Assembly (NCBI RefSeq): GCF_030123405.1
Contig: NZ_CP126110.1
Location: 1,674,001 to 1,738,000, forward strand
Length of the DNA stretch: 64,000 nt
From: Neobacillus sp. WH10
GTDB taxonomy: Bacteria; Bacillota; Bacilli; Bacillales; Cytobacillaceae
Direction: 5' to 3'
Positions 7,897 through 17,154 of this stretch are shown piece after piece. A program made the position numbers and the translations under genes. Position 1 is the stretch's first letter, and the number at the start of each line of letters is the position of its first letter. Below the pieces are notes generated by a model. The model did no database searches, was not told the origin of the DNA, and worked only from the letters and a program-made list of their open reading frames with translations.

Positions 7897-8108
7897 CTAT
7901 ATTACAGGAATACAAGTTCGAAGTAATACAGTTGAATTGGTAGCAAAATAATAAAGTTTAAATCCTAATTAAGCAAATAGAGCAAGTGTTATGAACGGCA
8001 CAATGGTTTGTCATTTACATATATGCTGAAAAAATGATTGATTTCGCCGGTATTACTTTAGGCGCATGGAGATGAACAGTAGAATCATGTTTTTAAAGTA
8101 ATGAGGCA

Positions 8109-8324
8109 AGACTTGAAAATCTAGCGTCATGGAAAGTTATACTAAAGTGTTGGAGTATATTAAGGAAAGGAATGCGAAATTGATATGGAAATTATTGCGG
8201 ATATAACTAAACAAAACGGTTTTGGACAGAGCTAATGCGGGATGAAAATACGGACATGAAGGATCGGTTAAAAGCATCGGAATACATTGCTAAAACGAAT
8301 GGTGCCTTTGTGGAGAAAAAGTAA
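8109..8324 (+). pseudogene. frameshifted remnant of a phage terminase small subunit
   Basis: Three short frames read consecutively as VLEYIKERNA, EIIADIT and FWTELMRDENTDMKDRL followed by KASEYIAKTNGAFVEKK and TAA at 8322-8324. This is the C-terminal half of a TerS-type terminase small subunit, with frameshifts at about 8180 and 8215. There is no large-subunit gene beside it. The fragment shows that a prophage once occupied the region. Confidence 0.7.
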
Positions 8325-9030
8325 TTGCAGGGTGTGGGAATTAACTTGTGATTCATTTACTGGTTGTCTGTAAAATCCTTGTTTTTTGTAAAGCTGTCAG
8401 TTCCCCCAGATGGCTGTACTTTTTATAACTATAGTCATTAAATTCATACAATCCCCTAATTCTCCAAATTTTCAATATTAAGATATTTTGGTAAAACTGT
8501 TATGCAAATCTACATAATTATAGAAAAGTAGAGGGAAGGGAGTAGCTGAACGCTACCCCTTTTTTATTTTATTGCACAGGTCAAGGAATGTATGGGCCAT
8601 TCGGCTATTAATATTATATTTCTACATAATGAATAAATGTCCAAAATACCACATATTTCTAGTTCTTTATACTCATTTTAATCAATCGATTTTTATATTT
8701 TCGTAAAATTCTATTAATTGTGTTTGATTCCCCCATTTTAAGAGAAAATACTTCACTAAAAAATATTGATTTCGACAAAATCATAAATATTTTTCCTGAT
8801 AATAACTTAAAATTCTATTTTTATATTGTTTAATTGACAATCTTTTTAACCGAAATTTTCAACATATAAGTCTATCGAACTATGCTTTAATCCCCCAATT
8901 TACTGTGATTTATGGTGTATGTACAATTTTAATTGTATTTATTTCTGAAAATGGTTAGTGAATTGTAATTTTATTTAATTTCTAATCTATAAAAGTAGTG
9001 AAATAAATATAAAACTTAAATCAAATAAAA
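8325..9030. other. AT-rich 5' region of the subtilase gene, no gene seen
   Basis: No credible gene in about 700 bases. There is one hairpin terminator at 8538-8566, then very AT-rich sequence that probably carries the protease promoter. I could not fix a promoter. Confidence 0.4.
8538..8566 (+). terminator. intrinsic terminator
   Basis: GGG-a-GTAGC (8538-8546) pairs with GCTAC-CCC (8552-8559) around a 5-base loop, followed by TTTTTT. No intact gene precedes it; it may be left from the decayed prophage. Confidence 0.7.
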
Positions 9031-9044
9031 AGGGGGCAATGTTA

Positions 9045-12000
9045 ATGACCAAGAGTAAAAAATTGAAGGTATTTAAAGTGATGACTACTGCAGCTGTAAC
9101 AACCTTACTTCTATCATCATTGACAGTTTTTGCGGAAACGAATGACACTTCAACCAACCTAGCCACTTCAGATGAAACAGCAATGCAATCTTTCATTAAA
9201 GAAGCGAGTGAAAAGAGTTGGTTAAAGGACCAACAGACTGATCAAGAGCAGGTGACAGTAGATAAAGCCCACAAGCCAGTTGATGATCAGTATGCTCCTA
9301 ACGATTCTGTACGAGTGATTGTGGAAATGACGGGAGAACCTTTACGCAGTGCCAAAGGAAATGAAGCTGAAAAGAAAAAATTAAAGCATGCTCAACAATC
9401 ATTGATTCAAGAGATGAAAGAAACGAAAAAGTGGAAAGTGAAAGAGCGCCATCGCTTTGTGACAGGTATTAATGGTTTCAGTATAGATACAGAGTTCAAA
9501 AATATCAAAGAAATCGAAAAATTACCTGGAGTGGCTCGTGTTCAGATTGCACAAACCTATCAACCAACGATGAACTCCAGTCAATCTATGGTACAAGCAA
9601 AAAAAGTTTGGGAAGAGTTAGGTTATCATGGTGAGGGAATGCTGGTTGCAGTTGTCGATACCGGGGTGGACTATCGCCATCAAGATCTAACTCTGTCTGA
9701 CAAAGGAAAAGAGAAAGCCAGGTGGAACTCTGCCACTATAAAAGAAAAATTAGCTGAAACAGCAGTAAATGATCATTGGTATACAGATAAAGTGCCATCT
9801 GGTTACGATTGGGCTGACCAAGATCAAGATGTTCTCCCTTATGCTGCCTCACATGGGATGCATGTAGCAGGAACAATTGGAGCCAATGGGGCCGATGAAA
9901 TAGATGGGGTAAAAGGGATTGCACCTGATGTGCAAATTTTAGCAGAAAAAGTCTTTTCCGATAATTATTCTGGGGCATATGCAGACGATATTATAGCCGG
10001 AATCAATCACGCGGTCGAAATGGATGCGGATGTCATTAATATGAGCTTAGGGACTGACGCTGATTTTGTTGATGAAAATAATCCTATCCAAAAAGTGGTT
10101 CGTAATGCTACAGAGCAAGGGGTATTAGTGGTAGCATCAGGTGGTAATGCATACTACAGTACTAAAAGTGGATCCACGAGGTATAATCATTCACCTTATG
10201 CTCAAAATCCTGATATTGGAGTAGTAGGAGCACCTGGTTCAAGTCCATATGCTTTACAAGTAGCTTCTTATGAAAGTGATCAAGTCCATATGGACACACT
10301 TACTCTTTCAAATGGGAAAACACTTATTTACCAACGCAATCAAGGCTTTCGAATGGAAGATGCCTTTGGTCAAGATAAAGAGCTTGAGTTAGTTTATGTA
10401 GGCTATGGTCGTACTCAGGATTTCGAAGGTAAAGATGTAACAGGCAAAATCGTGGTGGCTGAACAACAATATGTGGGCAGTGAAGCGTATATACCTGCTT
10501 ACCAAAAAGGAGCAAAGGGAGTGATTGTGGTACCTTTAGCGACACAAGGAGATTATGCCAAATTAAATAGTCGAGGAGTTAGTACTCAGATCACTGAAGG
10601 ACAGGCCATGATTCAAAATTTGAAAAATGGTGAAAAGATTACGGCTCAACTGGGTAAAGGAGTCTGGATAGATAATAAAACCAAGGGGACAATGTCTGGC
10701 TTCTCATCATATGGGGCACCGCATACCCTTGATTTTAAGCCTGAAATCACCGCACCTGGTGGTAAGATTTATTCTACTGTATTTGGTAACAAGTATGACA
10801 CATATAGCGGAACTTCGATGGCTTCACCACATGTAGCGGGTGCAGGAGCTTTGGTTTTACAGTCGCTCTATGAAAAAGGCGTCGCAAAAGATTCAAAAGC
10901 TGTCTATCAAGCAAAAACAGCTTTGATGAATACAGCTAAAGTCTTGATGGATCCTGCAACAGATAGGAAAATTCCATATTCACCACGTAAACAAGGTGCT
11001 GGGATGATGCAGATTGCTAATGCTCTGCAAACACCTGTATTAGTAAAAGATAAGTTTGCTCAGCCAGAAAATGCAGCTGCTGTGGAGTTAAAAGAGATTA
11101 AACAAAATAAAGTAAAATTTATGCTGTCGTTAGAGTCATTAAATGGTAAATCTTCTCCAGACGAGATTACCTATGATGTGTATCTAGATCTGTTAACAGA
11201 TGATACCGAGCAGAAAGATCTAGATATAGATCGTGACGGGAAAAACGAACGGACGAAGGAAGTATTAAAGCTAAACGATAAGCGAATCGAAGGAGCAACC
11301 GCGAAGATCAATGGAAAAGATTTTAGCGACACAACACCTGCTACCTTTACTGTGAGAAAAGGTCATTTGCAGGATTTAGCGGTGGATATTAACATTCCAG
11401 ATGGATTAAAGAAAAATATATTTGTTGAAGGATTTGTTCGCTTTGTTCCGAGAAATGGAGATCAAGCATCAATTCCGTCTTTATCCGTGCCGTACATGGG
11501 CTTTTATGGTGACTGGGATGAACTTCAAAACTTAGATGCACCGATGTGGGACAAAGATGCATTTGTACAAGAAACAGCTCTATTTCCTTACTGGGGTAAG
11601 AAGAACTGGTTAGGCAAACCAGAGGTACCACTTGGTTATGATAAGGTTACCAAAACTTTTGACGAACAAAGAATGGCCACTTCTCCATATGCTGCAAATC
11701 AAGGTGTTTATTCGATCTTTACAACCTTGCGTAATGTAAAACTTGTACACCAGTACATTGAAGATGCCTCTGGTAATCTAGTTCGTGATCTTGGAAATTA
11801 CAGTGAAATAACAGGAACAGGAGAACCATGGAAATTTAGAAAAAATGTAATGGCAGCAAGCGACTTCTGGAATCCTGGATATGGTTGGGATTTGAAATCA
11901 GAAGATGGAAAAGTAGTTCCGGACGGAAAGTATCAATTTGTAATAGAGAGCACATTAGATTATGAGGGTGCACAAACACAATCGATTAAGCTTCCGATTT

Positions 12001-12563
12001 CTGTAGATTCTGTTGCACCAAAAGCGGAGAATATTCAAGTTAACAAAACACCAGAAAATAAATATTTGATTACATGGAACATGAAGGATAATGAAGGGGG
12101 AAGCGGCTTAACTAAATCCTATGCTTATGTCAATGGCGTTTATAAGACTCTTTCACCAACACAATCGTCCTTACTTGTAAATGAAGAACCGAAAAGTGTA
12201 ATCATGATGCTATTTGACTGGGCAGGTAATGTCAGTTATGAAGTATACGGTGACCCCTCGTATATAAAAGAGGAATTATTCCTTTCCGTGTTGGATGTAT
12301 GGGCTAGACCAATAACACCACAGGAACCAGGGCATATTTTGGGAGTGGGCGTGAAAAAATTAAACTGGACCTTTACAATCTCAGATCCTACAGGAAAAGT
12401 GATCGAAACATGGACAGAAAAAAATATAGAGAATGCTTATAAAATTTGGACTCCGACTGCTGATATGCCTGCTGGGAAATACAAAGTTACCTGTGAGATG
12501 GAAGATGAGACAGGTCTAAAGATCAAGGCAAAAGACCGTTATATGACGGTAGTGAAACCTTAA
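9045..12563 (+). CDS. secreted subtilase with PA and Fn3-like domains (Vpr/lactocepin type)
   Basis: A preproprotease of about 1172 residues. I choose the ATG at 9045, 8 bases after GGGGG, over the ATG at 9039. Order of parts: signal peptide (TTAAVTTLLLSSLTVFAE), I9-type propeptide (about 85-170), S8 catalytic domain with D205 (AVVDTGVD), H270 (SHGMHVAG) and S591 (GTSMASPHVAG), a PA insert at about 370-540, then Fn3-like and Ig-like domains. It degrades extracellular protein. No LPxTG anchor is visible, so it is probably secreted freely or held non-covalently. It is a single gene ending in a strong terminator. It could be annotated vpr, but it is longer than Bacillus subtilis Vpr (806). Confidence 0.92.
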   Translation: MTKSKKLKVFKVMTTAAVTTLLLSSLTVFAETNDTSTNLATSDETAMQSFIKEASEKSWLKDQQTDQEQVTVDKAHKPVDDQYAPNDSVRVIVEMTGEPLRSAKGNEAEKKKLKHAQQSLIQEMKETKKWKVKERHRFVTGINGFSIDTEFKNIKEIEKLPGVARVQIAQTYQPTMNSSQSMVQAKKVWEELGYHGEGMLVAVVDTGVDYRHQDLTLSDKGKEKARWNSATIKEKLAETAVNDHWYTDKVPSGYDWADQDQDVLPYAASHGMHVAGTIGANGADEIDGVKGIAPDVQILAEKVFSDNYSGAYADDIIAGINHAVEMDADVINMSLGTDADFVDENNPIQKVVRNATEQGVLVVASGGNAYYSTKSGSTRYNHSPYAQNPDIGVVGAPGSSPYALQVASYESDQVHMDTLTLSNGKTLIYQRNQGFRMEDAFGQDKELELVYVGYGRTQDFEGKDVTGKIVVAEQQYVGSEAYIPAYQKGAKGVIVVPLATQGDYAKLNSRGVSTQITEGQAMIQNLKNGEKITAQLGKGVWIDNKTKGTMSGFSSYGAPHTLDFKPEITAPGGKIYSTVFGNKYDTYSGTSMASPHVAGAGALVLQSLYEKGVAKDSKAVYQAKTALMNTAKVLMDPATDRKIPYSPRKQGAGMMQIANALQTPVLVKDKFAQPENAAAVELKEIKQNKVKFMLSLESLNGKSSPDEITYDVYLDLLTDDTEQKDLDIDRDGKNERTKEVLKLNDKRIEGATAKINGKDFSDTTPATFTVRKGHLQDLAVDINIPDGLKKNIFVEGFVRFVPRNGDQASIPSLSVPYMGFYGDWDELQNLDAPMWDKDAFVQETALFPYWGKKNWLGKPEVPLGYDKVTKTFDEQRMATSPYAANQGVYSIFTTLRNVKLVHQYIEDASGNLVRDLGNYSEITGTGEPWKFRKNVMAASDFWNPGYGWDLKSEDGKVVPDGKYQFVIESTLDYEGAQTQSIKLPISVDSVAPKAENIQVNKTPENKYLITWNMKDNEGGSGLTKSYAYVNGVYKTLSPTQSSLLVNEEPKSVIMMLFDWAGNVSYEVYGDPSYIKEELFLSVLDVWARPITPQEPGHILGVGVKKLNWTFTISDPTGKVIETWTEKNIENAYKIWTPTADMPAGKYKVTCEMEDETGLKIKAKDRYMTVVKP

Positions 12564-12579
12564 AAAACGAAACATAAAT

Positions 12580-12625
12580 AAAACCTCAATCCTTTATGAT
12601 AGTTATAAGGGTTGAGGTTTTATCA
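12580..12625 (+). terminator. strong terminator of the subtilase gene
   Basis: AAAACCTCAA (12580-12589) pairs with TTGAGGTTTT (12612-12621), and an inner CCTTTAT/ATAAGG stem extends it. Confidence 0.9.
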
Positions 12626-12799
12626 TGTACTAATCCGGGATGTTTCATATAGATAAGAGCCCCACTTTAGATCCTCTTGTTAGTAGCTCTACCTTTTAAG
12701 AAAGCGGAACCATATATTCTATATGTTACGTGAAAACATTTCATTTAGTAAAACATTTTCGTTCTTTTTTCAACGTTTTAAAATCCTTTTATCACTATT

Positions 12800-14017
12800 T
12801 TAAATAATATGTTCCGCAATATAACCGAGTAGATTAACTTTTTCCCCTTGTTCATGATAATCAAGAAAAATACCAGGGTTATCTGTCGAACCAATAACTG
12901 TTTTGTATTGAATTTTTAGGCCTTCTTTCTCTAAGTTATACTCAAGATAATTTGGATATAAGACATGTTGATGTGAATTCGGATATAAGGTACGAAAATT
13001 TAGTAAAGAGGTTGCACCTTCATGGTAATATAGATAGTTACCAATAACCTTAGTATCTTGATTTATATAATTTTGTAATAAGGTAATGGGGAAGACATTC
13101 TTATACGAACAAATTTCGTTAGTTGTAATACTATCTATTATGACATCTATTGACCCTGGTTTAAGAGGAAGAATATAGTCAGTATTTTGAATATAAATGA
13201 CACGAAGTTTCGGATTAATTCTTTCAATAAAATTCCTCAATTTTTTAATCATAGTCAAAGATAACCCACAAAATATATAAAAGGTGTCAAGATCAAGTGA
13301 TGATATGTACTTTGGTAAGGATACAGCAATATCAATATTTGTTTCAATTACGACTTTATTGGATAAATTTTGTTCTTTCAATAACTTAATTATCCATTGA
13401 TCTCCTTTTTCTCTTAAACTGACAAAGTTTGGATTGAATTCTTTCATAGTTTCATCATTTAGGATACAGTAGGGAGATTCCTCTAAATTTGAAGTAATAA
13501 TTATTCCATTTTGTATCGAGGTAAAGTAACCACATGAACAAGTTAGTTTTGCTTCAGAAATGGTACTGTTTAATATGGACGCATCAGAAATAGTTAATGG
13601 GATATTACAATACGGACAATAAAAAAATGGAACAAATGAAATTGGGACTCCGATAGAACTACATGGAACAGGCGGCTGATTATCGAGGGATTGTAACTTA
13701 TTATCCACAAGTCTAATGAAGCGGTCTAGTTCCTTTTTTTCTTCTAAAAAATGGTTTTTCTTCTCCAATAAGAGTTTTTTGTAATAACCAATGTCAATAT
13801 TTATCGTTAAACGTTTGTACGAAAGGAATTGTTGAATTTCTTTTAATGAAAATTGCAGAATCTTTAGTTCTAATATTAATTCCATGTCATCGAGGCAGGA
13901 TTGATTCATATGAAACTGGGCCCCCTTTTTTTCCGGAACTAATAGCCCTAGTTCGATATAGTAACGAATAGTGTCGACAGAAACATTAAAATGTTTAGCA
14001 AAAGACCCGATTTTCAA
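12800..14017 (-). CDS. MerR regulator fused to zinc-ribbon and methyltransferase-like domain
   Basis: 405 residues. Residues 1-70 are a MerR winged helix (MKIGSFAKHFNVSVDTIRYY), and about 75-110 form the dimerisation coiled coil. C134-x2-C137 and C160-x-C162 suggest a zinc ribbon like that at the front of RlmA-type methyltransferases. Residues 190-405 resemble a class I methyltransferase fold (LPLKPGSIDVIID), but the glycine-rich SAM loop is not recognisable (VVIETNIDIAV). It is therefore more likely a ligand sensor than an active enzyme. It is divergent from the catabolic operon at 14212, which it probably activates. The order of parts is seen; the sensing role is inference. Confidence 0.8.
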   Translation of the reverse strand: MKIGSFAKHFNVSVDTIRYYIELGLLVPEKKGAQFHMNQSCLDDMELILELKILQFSLKEIQQFLSYKRLTINIDIGYYKKLLLEKKNHFLEEKKELDRFIRLVDNKLQSLDNQPPVPCSSIGVPISFVPFFYCPYCNIPLTISDASILNSTISEAKLTCSCGYFTSIQNGIIITSNLEESPYCILNDETMKEFNPNFVSLREKGDQWIIKLLKEQNLSNKVVIETNIDIAVSLPKYISSLDLDTFYIFCGLSLTMIKKLRNFIERINPKLRVIYIQNTDYILPLKPGSIDVIIDSITTNEICSYKNVFPITLLQNYINQDTKVIGNYLYYHEGATSLLNFRTLYPNSHQHVLYPNYLEYNLEKEGLKIQYKTVIGSTDNPGIFLDYHEQGEKVNLLGYIAEHII

Positions 14018-14090
14018 TTATACCCCTCCATGCTACAAAAAAAGTGGTCATTAACTCCATATTTTTAAAAAATAATCCAATAATATGCTA

Positions 14091-14121
14091 TTGACATAAA
14101 GTTAAACCTAACAATTATTAT
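14091..14121 (+). promoter_or_regulatory. MerR-type promoter with 19-bp spacer
   Basis: TTGACA (14091-14096) and TATTAT (14116-14121) are separated by exactly 19 bases, the long spacer characteristic of MerR-activated promoters. The spacer holds a small dyad, GTTA-aacc-TAAC. The promoter faces the amidohydrolase operon and lies next to the start of the MerR gene. Confidence 0.65.
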
Positions 14122-14211
14122 AAGTATAACGAATTTACATAACAATAAAAAAATATAGAAAATTCTAAATATGATTATTCTTTGAAAGTACATTATAAAG
14201 GAGGAATTTGT

Positions 14212-15849
14212 GTGGCTGCTGATATTGTATTTCTTAATGGTGAGGTTATAACAGTAGATCCTGAATACAATGTTGAACAATCGATTGCTATTAAAGGGAA
14301 CAAAATTATTGCCGTAGGATCAAATCAGGATATAAGTGCTTATATTACTGAGAAAACAAAGGTTATTGATTTACAAGGAAGAACCGTCCTTCCAGGGTTT
14401 ATTGATTCGCATCTACATATGCTACACGGAACGAATAAATTAGGTGTCGATTGTAAAGAGCTACAAATCAAGTCAATAAAAGATCTTCTACAAGCTCTCA
14501 AGGTAAAAAAATTAGAAACACCAACCGGACAATGGATTCGTGCTTCAGGATTTAACGAAATGACAATTTTGGAGGGAAGATATCCAACAATAGATGAATT
14601 AAATGAAATTTCCACTGAACACCCCATCTATATTTCCAGAACATGTAACCATATATGCGTGGTAAATAGTAAAGCGTTAGAGTTAGCGGATATTAATGAA
14701 AATACAACTGATTTTGGGAATGATCAAATTGAAAGAGACAATAGAGGTAACTTAACCGGGAGATTAATTGAGAGTGCAAATATGAAGATGGGTGAGGTTG
14801 CAAAATATTCTGGTGAAGAGTTGCTTAGATCTTTTAAACTTGCATCTGATGAGTTCCTCTCCTATGGAATTACAAGTATTCATGATGCCGGCGGACATGG
14901 TCCAGAGCATTTCAGAAACATTTTCTTGGCAGTACAATCTGGAGATGTTCGGGTTCGTGTATATGCAATGATATGTGCGTTGAATAATTCAGAAGAGTTT
15001 GTTGACAAAATGATTGACGCTGGAATTGTTACTGGTATAGGAGACGATAAGTTTAGAATTGGACCAGCTAAAATATTTACTGATGGAAGCAGTAGTGGTC
15101 CGACAATCGCAACAAGAAAACCTTACAACAGTAATCCGAATGATTATGGAATTCTTTATTATACTCAAGAAGAAATAGATAAGATTTTAACCAAAGCACA
15201 TCAAAAGGGATTTCAGATAACAGCCCATGCACAAGGAGATCGAGCCATTGAAATGGTTCTGAACAGTATTGAGAGTTTACAGAAAAAGTATCCTCGAAAA
15301 AACTGTCGGCATCGTATTGAGCATGCTGGTATTACTGAACCAGACTTACAAGAGCGTATGAAAGAACTTAATGTCATTCCTATACCGAATCCTCCATTCT
15401 TTTATGAATTTGGTGAAGGTTATATCAAGAATTATGGAGAGCGTGTAAATCATATGTATCCTCTACGTGATTTCTTGGATAAAGAGATTATTGCTGCCGC
15501 TGGTTCTGATTGTCCTGTAACCTCCTGTAATCCATTATTAGGAATCCATGTTGCAGTAAATAGAAAAAGTAAAAATGGTATTAATGTAGGTGAAAATCAA
15601 CGAATCAATGTATTAGAAGCAATTCGGATGTATACATGGAATGGGGCGTATGCCAGCTTTGAGGAAGAGCGTAAGGGAAGTCTCGAAGTAGGGAAACTTG
15701 CAGATCTCGTAGTATTGGATAACAGCCTACTGAATACAGAAGAGCAGCATATTAAAGATTTAACAGTAACCATGACTATCGTCGATGGAGAAATCTTATT
15801 TGAAAGAAGCACCTCTAAATATGAAAATATAAAAAAATTAATTAATTAA
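14212..15849 (+). CDS. YtcJ-type metal-dependent amidohydrolase
   Basis: About 545 residues of the amidohydrolase superfamily (Amidohydro_3). RBS AAAGGAGG (14197-14204) lies 7 bases before GTG 14212, which sets the start; a TTG further upstream would place the RBS inside the gene. Metal-binding H-x-H is in GFIDSHLHMLHG, a central lysine or carboxylate region is FRIGPAKIFTDGSSSG, further His are in TAHAQGDRA and RIEHAG, and the late Asp is in AAGSDCPV. It is a cytosolic hydrolase of an amide or cyclic amide. As first gene before an amine oxidase and aldehyde dehydrogenase, it probably frees an amine substrate. Confidence 0.9.
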   Translation: MAADIVFLNGEVITVDPEYNVEQSIAIKGNKIIAVGSNQDISAYITEKTKVIDLQGRTVLPGFIDSHLHMLHGTNKLGVDCKELQIKSIKDLLQALKVKKLETPTGQWIRASGFNEMTILEGRYPTIDELNEISTEHPIYISRTCNHICVVNSKALELADINENTTDFGNDQIERDNRGNLTGRLIESANMKMGEVAKYSGEELLRSFKLASDEFLSYGITSIHDAGGHGPEHFRNIFLAVQSGDVRVRVYAMICALNNSEEFVDKMIDAGIVTGIGDDKFRIGPAKIFTDGSSSGPTIATRKPYNSNPNDYGILYYTQEEIDKILTKAHQKGFQITAHAQGDRAIEMVLNSIESLQKKYPRKNCRHRIEHAGITEPDLQERMKELNVIPIPNPPFFYEFGEGYIKNYGERVNHMYPLRDFLDKEIIAAAGSDCPVTSCNPLLGIHVAVNRKSKNGINVGENQRINVLEAIRMYTWNGAYASFEEERKGSLEVGKLADLVVLDNSLLNTEEQHIKDLTVTMTIVDGEILFERSTSKYENIKKLIN

Positions 15850-15871
15850 CTACAAAAAGGAGACACTTTTC

Positions 15872-17140
15872 ATGAGTACTTTATCATTATGGAAAGCTAC
15901 AGCCAATCCCCAAAAAAATCGATCTGTACTTTTGGGTGAGGAAAATACTGATGTGGTCATTGTTGGAGCCGGTTTTACCGGTATATCTGCTTCCCTCCAC
16001 TTACAGAAAAAAGGATACAATACGATCGTTTTGGAACAAGAAACCGTTGGATGGGGAGCAAGTGGTCGTAATGGTGGGATGCTATTGCCTGGATACAAAC
16101 CTACATTAGTAGAGCTTGCCGATAAGTGGGGCTTGGAAGAAGCAAAGCAGCTTAACGAACTTTCATTAGAGAGTTTACAACTTGTTGAGCAATTAACAAA
16201 TGATTATCAGATTGATTGTTCCCTCCAAAAAACAGGACATGTTGTAGCTGCTTTTAAAACGAAGCATTTTGAGGCGATGAAAAAAGAAAGTGAGTTCATC
16301 AATAAGCATTTTGGATATGAAACAAAAATAATAGAGAAAAATCAAATGGGGGAGGTTATCCATTCCACAGCCTATCATGGCGGTTTGGAAGATCCTCTGA
16401 GTTACTCATTCCATCCACTAATTTATGTACGTGGCTTAGCAGAAGCGGCTGAATCACATGGTGCAAAGATTTATGAAAAATCGAAAGTTTTAAATGTGAA
16501 AAGAGATTCAGGATATGTAGAAGTATTTACGGAATCAGGAAAAGTAAAAGCGAAAGAACTCATTATGGCAACAGATGCATATTCTGAAAGAATTATGAAA
16601 CCGCTTCATCGAGGAATTCTTTCTATTAATAGTCAAATTATCGCGACAGAAATTTTACCAGAATCGATGTTAAAAAGATTGCTTCCAAAAGGACAAATGA
16701 TTTTTGATACAAGTAACTTCTTATATTATTTTCGCAGGACACCAGATTCCCGAATTGCATTTGGTGGAGGAGATATTATTCCAAATCGTGGTGAAAGCGC
16801 ATACAACGAAGTCTATGACGCGATGATTAACGTCTTCCCTGATTTGAAGGGATGTAAAGTTAATTATCGTTGGGACGGATTAATTGGTGTAACTAGAGAT
16901 ATGTTCCCTGTTCTCGGAAGAATGGAAGATGGCACATTCTTCGCAGCTGGATATTGTGGTCACGGTGCTTCTTTAGCTACTCTTTTTGGAAAATTGCTTG
17001 CACAATACGTTGTTAAAGAAAGTGAAGATATGTATCGATTTGGTGAAATGAAGTTAAAACCGTTTCCGTTTTCAAGTCAGAAAGGATTACTAATCAATTT
17101 AGCAAGTAAGTATCACCGTTTGCTTGATTGGTTGGCGTAA
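15872..17140 (+). CDS. FAD-dependent amine oxidase (DAO family, PuuB/OrdL-like)
   Basis: 422 residues. The N-terminal FAD-binding fold has G32-A-G34-F-T-G37 (VVIVGAGFTGISASLHL) and the downstream WGASGRNGGMLLPG segment typical of gamma-glutamylputrescine oxidase-like DAO proteins. The C-terminal GYCGHGASLATLFGK closes the FAD site. It would oxidise an amine C-N bond to an aldehyde or imine with release of H2O2. It starts 22 bases after the amidohydrolase with RBS AAGGAG. Its partner is the aldehyde dehydrogenase just downstream. The substrate is unknown. Confidence 0.9.
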   Translation: MSTLSLWKATANPQKNRSVLLGEENTDVVIVGAGFTGISASLHLQKKGYNTIVLEQETVGWGASGRNGGMLLPGYKPTLVELADKWGLEEAKQLNELSLESLQLVEQLTNDYQIDCSLQKTGHVVAAFKTKHFEAMKKESEFINKHFGYETKIIEKNQMGEVIHSTAYHGGLEDPLSYSFHPLIYVRGLAEAAESHGAKIYEKSKVLNVKRDSGYVEVFTESGKVKAKELIMATDAYSERIMKPLHRGILSINSQIIATEILPESMLKRLLPKGQMIFDTSNFLYYFRRTPDSRIAFGGGDIIPNRGESAYNEVYDAMINVFPDLKGCKVNYRWDGLIGVTRDMFPVLGRMEDGTFFAAGYCGHGASLATLFGKLLAQYVVKESEDMYRFGEMKLKPFPFSSQKGLLINLASKYHRLLDWLA

Positions 17141-17154
17141 AGGAGAAGATAAAA

